From Oikopleura dioica (Eukaryota; Chordata; Appendicularia; Copelata; Oikopleuridae), in assembly GCA_907165135.1 (NCBI GenBank), contig OU015569.1:2480001-2544000 (forward strand): a DNA stretch of 64,000 nucleotides, written 5' to 3'. Position numbers and translations under genes: made by a program. Of the stretch, positions 54,075-64,000 are shown in pieces; position 1 is the stretch's first letter; each line of letters starts with the position of its first letter. Below the pieces are notes generated by a model. The model made no database searches. It was not told the DNA's origin and worked only from the letters and a program-made list of their open reading frames with translations.

Positions 54075-57004
54075 TTACTTGGACGGAGGCGGCTGCTGAT
54101 TCTGCTGCTGATAGAACTGAACAAAGTTCGTTGAAAACTACTTATATACTTTTACTACCCACGCTTCGATAAGCACACATAGATGATTTCGCAACCCACG
54201 ATTCTTAGAATTTAACGCTACGTACTTGTTGATATTGCTGATAGTATTGCTGGTATTGCTGGTGATATTGCTGCCATTGCGCAGCTGTATCAGAGCCAGA
54301 GCCGCTTGAGTAGGTTTGATTAACGACTGGAGGAGGTGCCGAGCTGGGGTACTGTCCGTAGCACTCAAAATACTGAAAGAATGAGTGATAACTGTGTTCC
54401 CAAAGTGTGGTGATACCTTTTTGTAATAATCTTGCCATTGCTGGGCGTTTTGATCTCCACCAGGGAGCGAGTTAGAATACAAAACAGGGGGCGGATTGGA
54501 GTAGACATCTCTCGAGCGGGGATTCCTGAAGAAACTTTGGCTTGCACGCCATACAGTATTATTCGTACCTGGAATCAGATCGACGATCGCGGTCGTCGCT
54601 GCGGCCGTATTTTTCATCCTGAAGCTTCTTGAAAGCGTCGCCTTCTTCGTTGTATTTTGCAACGAGCTTCTTTGCCTCTTCTTCTGGCAAATCGAGGTAT
54701 TCGATCTTTTCGAAGAGATTGTCGTCCTTCTCTGGTAAGCTCATGGCCGCCTTCCACTTCATCATGTTTTCATTGGTAATCTTTCTGCCTCCTTCGCTCT
54801 GTTTTTTGTTCTGAAATAAAGACATGAGAAAAAAGCTACTAATTAAGCATTACCCTTCTCCTTTCATACTCTTCTTCGGACGGCACCACCACAATACATC
54901 GCCTGTGGAAGCCTTCAAATGGGCCCATCTTTTTGACATGTCCATTTCTGTAGATATTTGCCTGGTCGAGAATGTAGTTTCGCTTCTTTCGATTGGCGCG
55001 TTCCATTATACGCAGCACGGCACCCATGACTTTGGACTGAAGCTCTTCGAAAGGCGTCCCGTACTTATTCGAGTACTTTTCGCGTTTTTCGCCGCAAATT
55101 GCCATCTTGTCCATAATTGATTCGTTGCCGATCAAGTGAAAATGCTTTGCGCGATTGTCGTTCATGAATTTGTCCACCCACGTTGTTTTCCCTGAGCTTG
55201 GGAGACCACACATCATGATAACTGAATAATGATGTCAAAATAGACCGATTCTATTCTACATACCAGAGCAGCTTCTCTTGTCTTCTGATTCTTTTGGGCC
55301 TGCGATTCGTTCCTCGGCAGATACAGCTCCGATTAATCGGTATTCTCTGAGCGATTTTGGGGATGACTCCCACATATCATTATAAGTCGAGCTTCGGCGA
55401 CCGAAATGCAGATGGACGGAGTAATTCTTGATCAAGAAATGAGGGTAAAATGCGCTAGAAACACGGTTGTCTTTAGCCGAAAGAATGAACTGATTTACCT
55501 TTGCTCGGCACAGCCAAGCTCCTCTCGGTTAAAAGTGACAGTCTCTGCCCCGTCGTCGGTCAACTGTTGTTTTCCGTTCCTTGTGTAAGCAATAGTGATT
55601 TGCTTTGGATCGGTGAGATCCAGAAAACACCCGATTGTATCGCCGCGTCTGAACGTGCTGCCAAACTCCATGAATTTTTTGTTGTAAGCGAGCTTTGCGT
55701 GAGAGTCAAATCCAATCGAGCCTTGGTCTTCGCCGAGAACCAAGTCTGACATGCCTGTGCTCCAACCGATCCGGCACCAGTAGAGGGACTTTTCGTCTGG
55801 ATGAAGATGCCTGTATGATGATAAGTATTTCGCTAAGATTTCAAGCACTTACTTGGTGGGCATTTCGCGGGAGATATGAAGCTCGAAGCAGACCTTTCCG
55901 CCACGAACACCGTGAGTTGCTTTTGCTCCGGCGAAGCAATACCCAAGCCCTTCGTAGTTGACGTTTTCACATCGATTCCTTTCTGTGATTTTCATGTTTA
56001 AGTCGGCCATGTAGGGCGAGATCTCCACCCGCGAATCGTCCCAAGAGGGGTCGTGCTCCATCTTGACGCTGCGACGAGAGGGCGATCTGTCCTTGTAGTC
56101 TGATCGCCGCCGTGGCTCAGAATGGCGATAAGCTGATCGGTTCGAATCGTGGGATGGGTTTTCTCTACGTTTCTTGACGGGCGGCGGGGCAAGTTCGGGC
56201 GACTCGCCTCGAACGTCGCCCAGTTCTTTTGGCACCGGCGGGTCACCAATCTCGGTGTTCTCCTTCTTCTCTTCCTCTTCTTTTTTATCTGCGTCGAGAT
56301 CGGCTGTGTCTGCGTGCAGCTCAATACCCCCATCGCCTGTTTTCTAGGTTGACGAACTTATCATTCAAACAATAAATAGCTATCAGTTCTCACGTGACGA
56401 AACTCGTCTCTGTGAAAATTAGAAGGAATTCAAGTCTTATCAATCCGCTCCTGGTTCAGCGTTCTCATCAGTACTGGCTTCCGCGGGGGCCTTGGCTCCT
56501 TTGGATTCGTCAGTACCTTCTTCCATTTTTTCACTCTGATCTTCACTCTTTTCGGATTCACCGTTTACAGCTTCATTATTCGTTTTTTCCGCAGCTTCTT
56601 CAGTGTTTTCTGAAGGTATTGCGCTCTCGGCATTTTCATTCTCTTCGCTATTCTTTTCCTGGCTTGCTGTTTCTTCCTCTGTCACTGCTTTAAGATCAGC
56701 TTCAAGGTCATCGACGTCTCCTTCGAGATCGTCATTTACTTCTTCCTGAAGATAAGCATGAGGATAATTTTTAATATTGAGAATTGGGCTTACCAGGTTT
56801 TCTGGTTCTTTGACTGCCTCGATGGTGACGGATCGGAGCAGCGCCGCAAGATCAGCTTTTTTAGCGCCTTGAAATTTTAACTTTCAATAAAATGAAGCGA
56901 GAATCAATTTCACCTTTTGGGATATCGACGTTGAGCTTTTCGAGCTCCTGCTTGAGCTCGACGACTTTGAGTTTAGCAATGCTAGCCTCGTCAAACTGCG
57001 TCAT
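54075..57004 (-). CDS. hnRNP U-like RNA-binding protein (SAP-SPRY-P-loop)
   Basis: Nuclear RNA/chromatin scaffold protein. Exons (minus): 57004-56914, 56867-56794, 56745 to about 56458, 56343-55853, 55810-55499, 55454-55264, 55221-54854, 54810-54569, 54525-54417, 54372-54226, 54116-54075. The SAP domain is at the start (KVVELKQELEKLNVDIPKG, split by an intron). An acidic Glu-rich region follows, then a basic Arg/Ser stretch, SPRY (YWCRIGWSTGMSDLVLGED, GDTIGCFLDL), AFYPHFLIKN, and the P-loop kinase-like fold MCGLPSSGKTTWV with NYILDQANIYRNGHVKKM and PFEGFHRR, all as in hnRNP U/UL. The tail is rich in Gln/Tyr (QWQQYHQQYQQYYQQYQQ) and prion-like rather than RGG. The donor of the acidic exon is uncertain: GTAAAC at 56568 drops 39 acidic residues, whereas GA or GG donors near 56457 keep them. 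Confidence 0.9.
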
Positions 57005-57042
57005 TTCGAGAAAAGAAAGAAGTATCGAGTAGGAATGTTTAT

Positions 57043-57102
57043 TTAAGAAGCAGGAGGAGCTGCAATTTTCACCTCTTTTGCAGCAGTTACAGATTGATTC
57101 AT
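57043..57102 (-). CDS. Small upstream ORF before the hnRNP U-like start
   Basis: ATG 57102 encodes MNQSVTAAKEVKIAAPPAS then TAA, 38 nt before the SAP-domain ATG. It may be a translational uORF in the 5' leader. An AATAAA overlaps just after its stop, so it could alternatively mark the tail of an unseen transcript. Confidence 0.25.
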   Translation of the reverse strand: MNQSVTAAKEVKIAAPPAS

Positions 57103-57494
57103 TGCTTGTATTTTGAAAGGTGCGAGGATTTCCCTCGCTTTGTTTCTAATTCTTGAGTCAATCGAAAAAAAGATACGATTTCTTTTCATTTCGTTGGAAT
57201 TCAAAAACGCTGAATGGATTCGGATTTAGACAAGTGGATACAAAAAGATTGATTTGACAAAAACTTAGCAACTTTATTCATTCGGAAAAGTGTGTTTTAA
57301 TATAAACGGCAATAATTATCATAATATTGCGTTCAGTTCTTTTTTTGCTTCGCTTTCTGAAGGGGATGATCTGTAACTCTTCCTTGGACAGAACCGAGGC
57401 GACAACGAGCTCCGAGCTTTGGATTCGAATTCCGAGAAAGTCTGAAAAGCAGCAGGTCAGAACCTGCTAAACATACCTTCCATAAATTAAGATA

Positions 57495-57500
57495 TTTATT
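57495..57500 (-). promoter_or_regulatory. Poly(A) signal for TRAP1
   Basis: AATAAA on the minus strand, a few nt after the TAA stop at 57507-57505. Confidence 0.5.
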
Positions 57501-57504
57501 AATA

Positions 57505-59757
57505 TTAAAGTTTGTGCAGCAATTCTTCAATAAGCTCGTTGGCGTCTCTGGCCAATCCAACAGCGTCTTCGTTCAGTCCCGCGTTCACCATTGAAGAAGT
57601 GTAGATGTGCTTCAATACTTTCTTTGCAGTCGCTTCGTCCTTTTCCCGCAGTTCTGTCAGCTTTTTAATGACTGAAAAAGTAACTAAATATGTGGATCAT
57701 CAAGGTAGTTTACCTGGATGGGATTTAGATAGCTGCAGGGTCGGCTCGGAGATCTTGGCAATAGTCTCTGGCTTGAAGAGTTCGGGGTCGTCTGGGTTTT
57801 GCATTCGCTGGGTGCGCAAGAAATTGCGGGTCACACCCAAGTTCCATACTGTAATCATGCCTGGCTGGTTCTCCAGTTTTCCGGTCATTTGCACTTTCGA
57901 GGCTAGGTCTCCGAGAGACTCTTTCGCCCATTCTGTGAGTTTATCTTGCTCCTCTATAAATAACTTAAAGCAAAGAATGCAAATCAGCTCAAACCTGAAT
58001 TGATAGCGTCGTCTTTCAACGAGTCCTCAACGTTTGTTCCATCGACTTTATCGTCAATAATATCGTTTTCGATGGAGAAGGGAACCTTTTCTTTAAACTT
58101 TTGCATTTGTTCCATGACGATTTCGTCAAACATATCGTAAAAGAACAAAACTTCGAAGCCTTTGTTTTTGATTGCTTCGAGGTAAGGACTAGCTAGTGCT
58201 TGCTGCCGCGTCTTGGCAGGCAAATAGTAAATATGTCTGAAAGGTGGCTAGACAACGTTTGAAGTGACTAACTAAGATTCAGTCTGGAGCAAGAAAAAAG
58301 TCTTAGCCACTTTTCCTTTGATCTTCTTTCATTCTTTCAATGTACTCTTCGAGCGAAGTAAGCTCGCCAGCTGCCAGGTTCGACGATTCGTATCGAAGAA
58401 GACGAGCTACTTGATCTCTCCGGTGAGCGTTTTCGCCCTCGAGCACAATGCCCTCGCTGATAAAATACTTATGCTCGGCATAAAATTTTTGGTACTCTTC
58501 TGGTTGTCTCTGAATACAAGAGTTAGTCCCTTTCAATTGGAATTTAGATGATATACCTTTGCTCTGTCGTTGAGGAACTTGATGACTCTATCTGTAAGAG
58601 TGTCTCTAATCTTGCTAATAAGGGGCGTGTTCTGAAGCAGCTCACGTGACAAGTTCAGTGGGATGTCTTCAGAGTCGACAACGCCTCGAATGAATCGCAT
58701 CCAGTTCGGCAAGATCATGTCCGTCTTGTTGCTAATGAGCACTTTGCGGCAGTAGAGAGCGATTTCGGACTTGTTCTCATCTGGATTCGAGCGGCCGAAG
58801 TTTGGTCGCTCCATGGGAACGTAGAAGATCGAGCGCACAGAGATCGGCATTTCCGTCTTGTAGTAAAGCGTAAAGCGAGGATCACCCTGGCCCTGGGTGA
58901 GGAACTTGTAGAACTTGTTGTGCATTTCGTCGCTGATCTGGTTCTTTTCCATCATCCAAATTGGCTCGATTTCGTTGATGTGTTCGTTGTCGCAGTAAAG
59001 CGGAAAAGAGGTAAACGACGAGTACTTTTGAGCGATTTTCTTCACATGGCTCGGATCGGCGTATTCCCGCGAGTCGGGCTTCAGCGTGAGCTCGATTCTA
59101 GTGCCAACATTGAGGCCTTCTTTGGGCTCGATTGTGTAGCCAGCATCGCCAGTAGAGCGCCAGTGCAGGCCAACATCTTCGTTCCATCGCCGCGTGTACA
59201 CGTCGACGCCGTCAGCGACCATAAATACGGAATAGAAGCCGACACCAAACTGGCCGATGATTGACTGGGCGCTGGCACTGTTTTCTTCTTTGACGGCAGC
59301 CATGAAATCCTGACTACCCGATTTTGCGATTGTTCCCAAATTTGTCATCGCTTCTTCTTGCGACATGCCAATCCCATTGTCCTCGATGATCAACTTGTTG
59401 TTGGCTTTGTCGAAATGAAGCTTGATTTCTAGCGCTGGTGGATCGCCGCCGGCAGCCATTTCTTCGAATTTTCGCTAAAAATCAACCAAAATTTCAAGCA
59501 AAAAACTGAGGAAAAAGTACCTTATTCAGAGCATCGGAAGAGTTGGAAATCAATTCCCGGACGAAGATCTCTACTTCTGAGTAAAGCGACTTCGCCACGA
59601 TGTCGAGAAGCTTTTTGGTCTCGGCTTGGAACTCATAAGTTGGACTGCTGCTATCTACATCTGAGGCAGCAAATCGAAGCGAGATCGAGTGAATTCTTGA
59701 GCCACGATTTCCCTGCCCAAGCAATGACTTGAGCGAGCGACTGGCCCTTCGATGCAT
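57505..59757 (-). CDS. TRAP1: TRAP1, mitochondrial HSP90 chaperone
   Basis: ATP-dependent chaperone of the mitochondrial matrix. Exons (minus): 59757-59521, 59474-58557, 58509-58316, 58236-57995, 57953-57714, 57671-57505. The N-terminus [19 protein letters not shown] is basic and lacks acids, as expected for a mitochondrial presequence. HSP90 motifs: [35 protein letters not shown], then the middle domain ([21 protein letters not shown]) and the C-terminal IYYLPAKT...FYDMFDE and [11 protein letters not shown]. No charged linker and no MEEVD tail, so TRAP1 rather than cytosolic HSP90. The catalytic Glu (ELISN) and GxxGxG-type loop are present. Intron 58315-58237 is GA-AG; the others are canonical and mostly about 40-50 nt. 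Minus-strand AATAAA at 57500-57495. Confidence 0.95.
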
Positions 59758-59993
59758 TCTACTTTTCTGAAGAACGGAATGACACTTTTTTTTTAAATAT
59801 TTTTGAACTTGGAAAAAGTCCGAAATTTGATTTATTTTTAGAAAAATATAATCATTAGAGTTTGTTGTGTAAAAAAATAAGAAGTAAAAAAGGAAAGAAA
59901 GAATTGTTGAAATCGGAAGGGTAGATGAGGCATTAATTGGCACGACTTTGAATATTGAATAAATGTCGAATACTCTAGTTACAGTGAATGACT

Positions 59994-62900
59994 CTAGGAA
60001 TCGTTCATGTAGCGGTAGTAATCGTTGTCCACTTCGTTGAGAAGCGAGTAAATAGAACTGAGACCAGATTCGACTGAAGGCGAGCGATGTCCACCCATGC
60101 CGTCTTCAGGCGGAATCGTCGAAAACTGCTCTTCGTCTTCTTCTGCTTCGTAAAACTCGTGGCGGGACAGTTCCAGCTCGTCATCGTCCTGATACGGAGC
60201 GGGAACGTCTTCCGTATTCATGAATTCTGACACGGAGACTTTCGTCATCTCGAGAATTTGCGCTACAGATCGGACCTTCGGCGCGGCAGTCATTCCAATT
60301 AGCTAAATCCGAAATTTCAATCAAGATAGATAGATGAAAATACCAGGGTGGCACAATTGGATTGGAATCCAATTTGGAACCTTGTCCAATTGGAATTGGA
60401 TTGGAAATTGGTTGGACAGGGGCATGAAATTTCGGGTCTTTCCAATTGGAAAATCAGATCCAATTGGAAAATTGGAATCCAATTGGACGATTGGATTTTT
60501 ACTCTCTGGGGCCCCAAAAAACTGCCAAAAACGGGGTATTTCGGGAGAAAGAAATATTTTTAGGGTTTCAACAGTCTAGGAACACTGATCATTGATCAAA
60601 AATCAGGGAAATAGAGTTAAGTTCCGTTAAAAATATGACTTTCACTTCTAATATATCGCCTTGACTTTAGCGGGAAGAGCTTTGGATCCTATTTTATCCG
60701 CTTGTTTTCCTTGTGAAGCGGATTTTTCAGTCGGAAAGGGGATGCAGATGGGGAATAGGATGTCCAATTGGTCAAAAAAGGTTTCAATTTGATCGCAATT
60801 CCAATTGGAAACCTATTTTCCAATTGGAAAGTAAATTTCCAATTGGAATTGGAATTGGATTGGAAATTGGTTGGATTGGACAAAAAGCGATTGGATTGGA
60901 TTGGCAATTGGTTGGATTGACCAAGAATTTTTTTCCAATTGTGCCACCCTGAAAATACCTCTTTTGAAGTTTTTGGCGCAGCAGGAGCTACAGTAGGCTT
61001 TGACGGACTTCGTTTCATCGTGCTCGAGTACAAACCGGTTCCGCGAGCCATTTCCATCCTGGTGCGTTCTCTCCACTTGGGCTCGTTTGCCGGATTCGTT
61101 GCATTGCCCGGACGTCGATACGGATCGATAGTAATCTGCGTCTTCGAAGAGGAGGGACGCGACGATGGAGGTCCCCGTGTTGAATTTCGGTACACTCGGT
61201 CGGCAGAAGACGATCTAGAGGAGGAGCCTTTCGGTGGGGACTTCTTTGGGCTCTTTTTCGCCGTGCTATTTGACGCTGATTTGACTGGTGGACTTTTTTC
61301 AGGCGATAAGACTTCTTTTGCCATGTGAAGAGCTTCATTTTCCCGGAGGTAGCTAATAATTTAGTAGAAAAAAAAAGAATTAAAGTGCCTGCGTACTTGT
61401 TTTCAGTCAGTATCTGATCTTTTCTTCTTTCTGAAGAAGCAGTAACTCCTCTACTTCTCTGCGATAGTCGCCCCGATCGAGCAGACTTCGTCTCCATTTC
61501 TGTTTCAAACTTCGGTCTCGAAGGTGACATTGGCTCGATGTCCTAATAAAAAACGGTAACAATAGATCGAGTACAGTATTTACAGCTCTCACTCACTTTT
61601 TGTAAACTATTCAGCTCGCTGAGATCAATGCCCAAATCGGGCGTCTGCCGCAGCGCCTCAAGTTCAGCAGTAACTTGCTCAGCTAGGCCCTCGATGCTTT
61701 GATCGGACGATTTGCTGTACGTCTTACTGTCGGTTTTGATCGATTCGTGGAACGAGATGGATTTCTTGAGCGTTTCTTTGCCGGAGTCATTGCTCTTCAG
61801 CGACGACTTTGAGGCAGAACGAAGCACGGGAACTGGCTCTGGCGAAGCATGCTAAGATCAAATAGCTTTTGAAAACTATGATTAGTCTTTTACCTTTTGA
61901 TTTTCAGCGGGAATAGGAGCTGGAATCGATTCACGAGCTTGTTTCTTGATCTGCTCAATGTGCATCTGTTGAACTTCTCGCTGTGCTTGCTCAAATTGGC
62001 GGCGAATTTCTGCGCCAATTTGCTCAAAATCAGCTTTGAACTCTTCTCTGTTAAAGGGTTTTTCATCTTGATGCTGAAGGACTGACTTTTGTGGAACTCG
62101 CTTGTGGTGAGGTGATTTGGGCTCTGATTGGACTAGAACGGAGGGCTTCGTCTTTTCCTGCTTTTCGGGGAGGGTTTTTGGCTTGTTCACGTGTCCCATG
62201 TTCTGACCGTCGAGTAAAACGCACTTTCTCACTCGCTACAAATAATTTATTTGTGAAAAACGGGAAAAACTCACTGTTTGATCTTCCTTCTGCGCCAAAT
62301 ATCTAGCAACAGAATTATACTCGACGAGTCTCAGATTTCGTCCACCTTCTTTAGCTTTTTCTTTCTCTTCCCCAACTCCTGGTAACTGGATAAAGGTAAA
62401 CTCCTTCGTAGCCTTCCTAGGCTTTGGCTCTTGAACTACTGTTTTTTGTCGCAGTGGTGGAACACGAACTGGCTCTGACTGAGAACGAGTGAATTTCGGG
62501 TTTGCATTTTCTTTGCCATTCGATCTTGGAGTCGCGGAGCTACTTCCAGGCAGCTCTAAAAGTGGAAGGCCGTTGCAACGGTTGAGTTCCCGGTTGAACT
62601 TTTCGCTTTCGGAGCGTGGTGAAATTTGCCGTAGCGTTGCACTAAAAGAACCACTGATTATTTCACTGTGATTATTTTTTTTTAAATTAGGACCTTTGAG
62701 AACGGCGATACATAGAGTTGCGGACAGGAATTCTAGTAACTTCCGATTCTTCAGCGATTTTTTCTTCCATCGAGTCTTTTTTCTGCATGTTTCCAGCCAT
62801 AATTCCCATCATTTGAGTCATCAAGCTCATTTGTTGGATCATCAGCTGTTCTGAAGTCACTTTCTGACTGCCAGATCTATTTTCTTGAACTAAATTTCCA

Positions 62901-63012
62901 TCAAGCATTATGTTTTCTTCTGGTTCGGCTGGAGAAGCTTCTTCGAGTGTTGGAGAAGTTGGCTTCTTCTCTTTGATAAATGGTGTTTGTGCAAGCGTTG
63001 TTTCCGCTCTGT
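59994..63012 (-). CDS. Unrecognised disordered Ser/Lys-rich protein
   Basis: A multi-exon minus-strand gene. Blocks: about 63012-62693 ([17 protein letters not shown]; Met/Gln-rich [18 protein letters not shown]), 62641-about 62273 ([19 protein letters not shown]), 62236-about 61893 ([16 protein letters not shown], then a helix [20 protein letters not shown]), about 61852-61599 ([29 protein letters not shown]), about 61541-61398 ([17 protein letters not shown]), about 61355-60959 ([15 protein letters not shown], then [17 protein letters not shown]) and 60302-59994 (acidic C-terminus [12 protein letters not shown]). Junctions I checked fit canonical short introns, except the last, which is expanded by a transposon. 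It is largely low-complexity with a few short helices. No domain recognised and no function assigned. The 5' end and its separation from the gene ending at 63159 are unclear. Confidence 0.65.
60345..60950. mobile_element. hAT-like non-autonomous element full of ATTGG repeats
   Basis: Inverted ends CAGGGTGGCACAATTGG (60344-60360) and CCAATTGTGCCACCCTG (60935-60951) are perfect over 17 bp. GAAAATACC occurs directly on both sides (60336-60344 and 60951-60959), a 7-9 bp target duplication depending on how the border C/G is assigned. The CAGGGTGG start and duplication length suggest the hAT superfamily. The interior is built of CCAATTGGA, GGATTGG and TTGGTTGG units near both ends. No transposase. 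It sits in the last intron of the minus-strand host gene. Confidence 0.88.
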
Positions 63013-63158
63013 TTACTGAGTAACTGGTTTTGCAAACTTTAAAGACTCATTTTTTCACCGAAAATAACCAAATTTTGATATACGAACGAAAAAAATATGC
63101 AGACAAGCCAATAGTTACGTTTGGCAAATTATTGGCTTTTTGAGATAGTTTTCAATTT

Positions 63159-64000
63159 TTATTTAAATTGAGCTTTTGAAACCAAAACTAAGACTTCTGG
63201 AACTGTTTCATCTGGTTCTGGGGCAACGTCGCGAGGCGAGTCAGTAAAGACTGCTTTGGGAAGATCCTCTGCTGGAGGAGAAGCCATTCTTGTCACCATC
63301 TCCATCTTCGAGGCGTCCAATGACTCGTTGACAGTGTTGTTGATTCTGTCAATCATGCCTAGAATTCTTTTCGTAGTTCGCTTGTCGTGGATAAGCGTTG
63401 CAAGGGTCAGATGAAAGCGATTGATTGAAATGGACTCGAGCGGCTGGTGCGGATTGGAGGCGGTCTTTTGATCCATAAAGACCCAGTTGAGAAGAGCAGC
63501 GATGTTCGTATCGAGAACTTGACGGCCTCCAGCTGATCGAGAGAGCGTATAAAGTTCGGATTCTGATAACTCGTCGAGGAGATCGATGATTCGTGGCTCG
63601 TAAGTCTCAAGAGCTTCTTCCGGGGTATCCTCTAGTTTCGAACGGAAGCCGGGAAGATCAGACATTCGGCGGCTAATGAAAGTTCGCAGACTCCCTGAAT
63701 CTCTCTCCCCGAGGCTGAGGCTTTTGACCTTACGAAGAGCCTTGTTTGAAGAAGTTTGGTGGAGACCAGTTCGATTGAGATGCTCTGTCGAGCTTGCTTT
63801 CGTTTTCAAGGAAAACAAAATCGAGTCGGACCGCTGTCCGAGATTGGAAGTAGAACTTGAACGTTTATGAGGACTCTTGGTTGGAGAAGCTGTTGTAGAA
63901 AGGTTAAGTGCGTTCGTGAGCTTTTCTTTGATTCTGTTTTTCTCGCCTTCGTGCTCTTGCTGCCGAGAAACGGCAGATCCAGCTGACACCATTGGGAGAT
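63159..64000 (-). CDS. 3' part of an unrecognised gene, running off the window
   Basis: The open frame reaches ATG 63992, but the true start may lie beyond the window edge. N-terminal half Ser/Lys-rich (TASPTKSPHKRSSSTSNLG), C-terminal half more ordered and helical (EPRIIDLLDELSESELYTLS, NIAALLNWVFMDQ, HLTLATLIHDKRTTKRILGM), ending LVLVSKAQFK. An AATAAA overlaps the stop region. No family recognised. Its stop is about 150 nt upstream of the first exon of the next minus-strand gene, so the two may be one unit with alternative ends or an operon pair. Confidence 0.55.
   Translation of the reverse strand, partial: LPMVSAGSAVSRQQEHEGEKNRIKEKLTNALNLSTTASPTKSPHKRSSSTSNLGQRSDSILFSLKTKASSTEHLNRTGLHQTSSNKALRKVKSLSLGERDSGSLRTFISRRMSDLPGFRSKLEDTPEEALETYEPRIIDLLDELSESELYTLSRSAGGRQVLDTNIAALLNWVFMDQKTASNPHQPLESISINRFHLTLATLIHDKRTTKRILGMIDRINNTVNESLDASKMEMVTRMASPPAEDLPKAVFTDSPRDVAPEPDETVPEVLVLVSKAQFK

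Noticed and set aside
60689-60956. Extra coding sequence after KTSKE ([10 protein letters not shown]...)
   Set aside because: It is read-through into the hAT-like element; the conserved-length 41-nt intron on the far side shows the true junction.
63159-63992. Fusion of this frame to the next gene as one confirmed protein
   Set aside because: A stop and AATAAA lie between them; a GTTTCA donor could bypass the stop but I cannot show it.

Overview
The window is nuclear DNA of an animal, most likely a larvacean (appendicularian) tunicate related to Oikopleura. The evidence is: most introns are about 40-70 nt; genes are densely packed; several introns fit only as non-canonical GA-AG introns (a known Oikopleura trait); and the gene set is animal-type (spectraplakin, CD164/endolyn-like sialomucin, hnRNP U-like protein, TRAP1, uronyl 2-sulfotransferase). 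The clade call is inference. No mitochondrial, bacterial or viral genes were seen.

Plus strand, left part. A type II membrane sulfotransferase (194-2130) is followed by 4.5 kb of non-coding DNA rich in foldback repeats. Next is a C-type lectin gene with two lectin domains (6692-8160) and further secreted-type exons (to 9948). From about 10.3 to 16.7 kb there are several real-looking exons whose gene I do not recognise. They could be a separate gene or 5' exons of the next one.

Centre, plus strand (18.58-49.10 kb). One very large spectraplakin locus (MACF1/dystonin/Shot/VAB-10 family) fills about half the window. Its order is CH1-CH2, plakin domain with SH3-like segment, plakin repeats, spectrin-repeat rod, EF-hands, GAS2 domain, then a Gly-Ser-Arg tail with SxIP motifs. 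It appears to make several products. One ends after the plakin repeats at its own stop and poly(A) signal. Others continue into the spectrin rod. Two internal first exons encode predicted N-myristoylated and palmitoylated starts. Introns of this gene hold an initiator tRNA-Met gene (sense) and a single-exon forkhead gene (antisense). Two single-base frameshifts interrupt long coding exons, both at four-base homopolymers.

Right part, minus strand (50.26-64.0 kb). A tightly spaced run of same-strand genes: DH-PH Rho GEF, CD164-like sialomucin, hnRNP U-like SAP/SPRY/P-loop protein, mitochondrial TRAP1, a disordered Ser/Lys-rich protein, and the 3' end of another gene. The short gaps (about 0.1-1.4 kb) would allow operons, but I saw no direct proof.

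Mobile DNA. A foldback MITE family (about 14 copies; termini CTGGGCTCGGCAACCTG / CAGGTTGCCGAGCCCAG) is scattered through introns and intergenic DNA, several copies lying just inside 5' splice sites. A separate 606-bp hAT-like element at 60345-60950 inserted on a 5' splice site and duplicated it. Together with the GA-AG introns, these show transposons reshaping tiny introns, the most interesting theme of the window.
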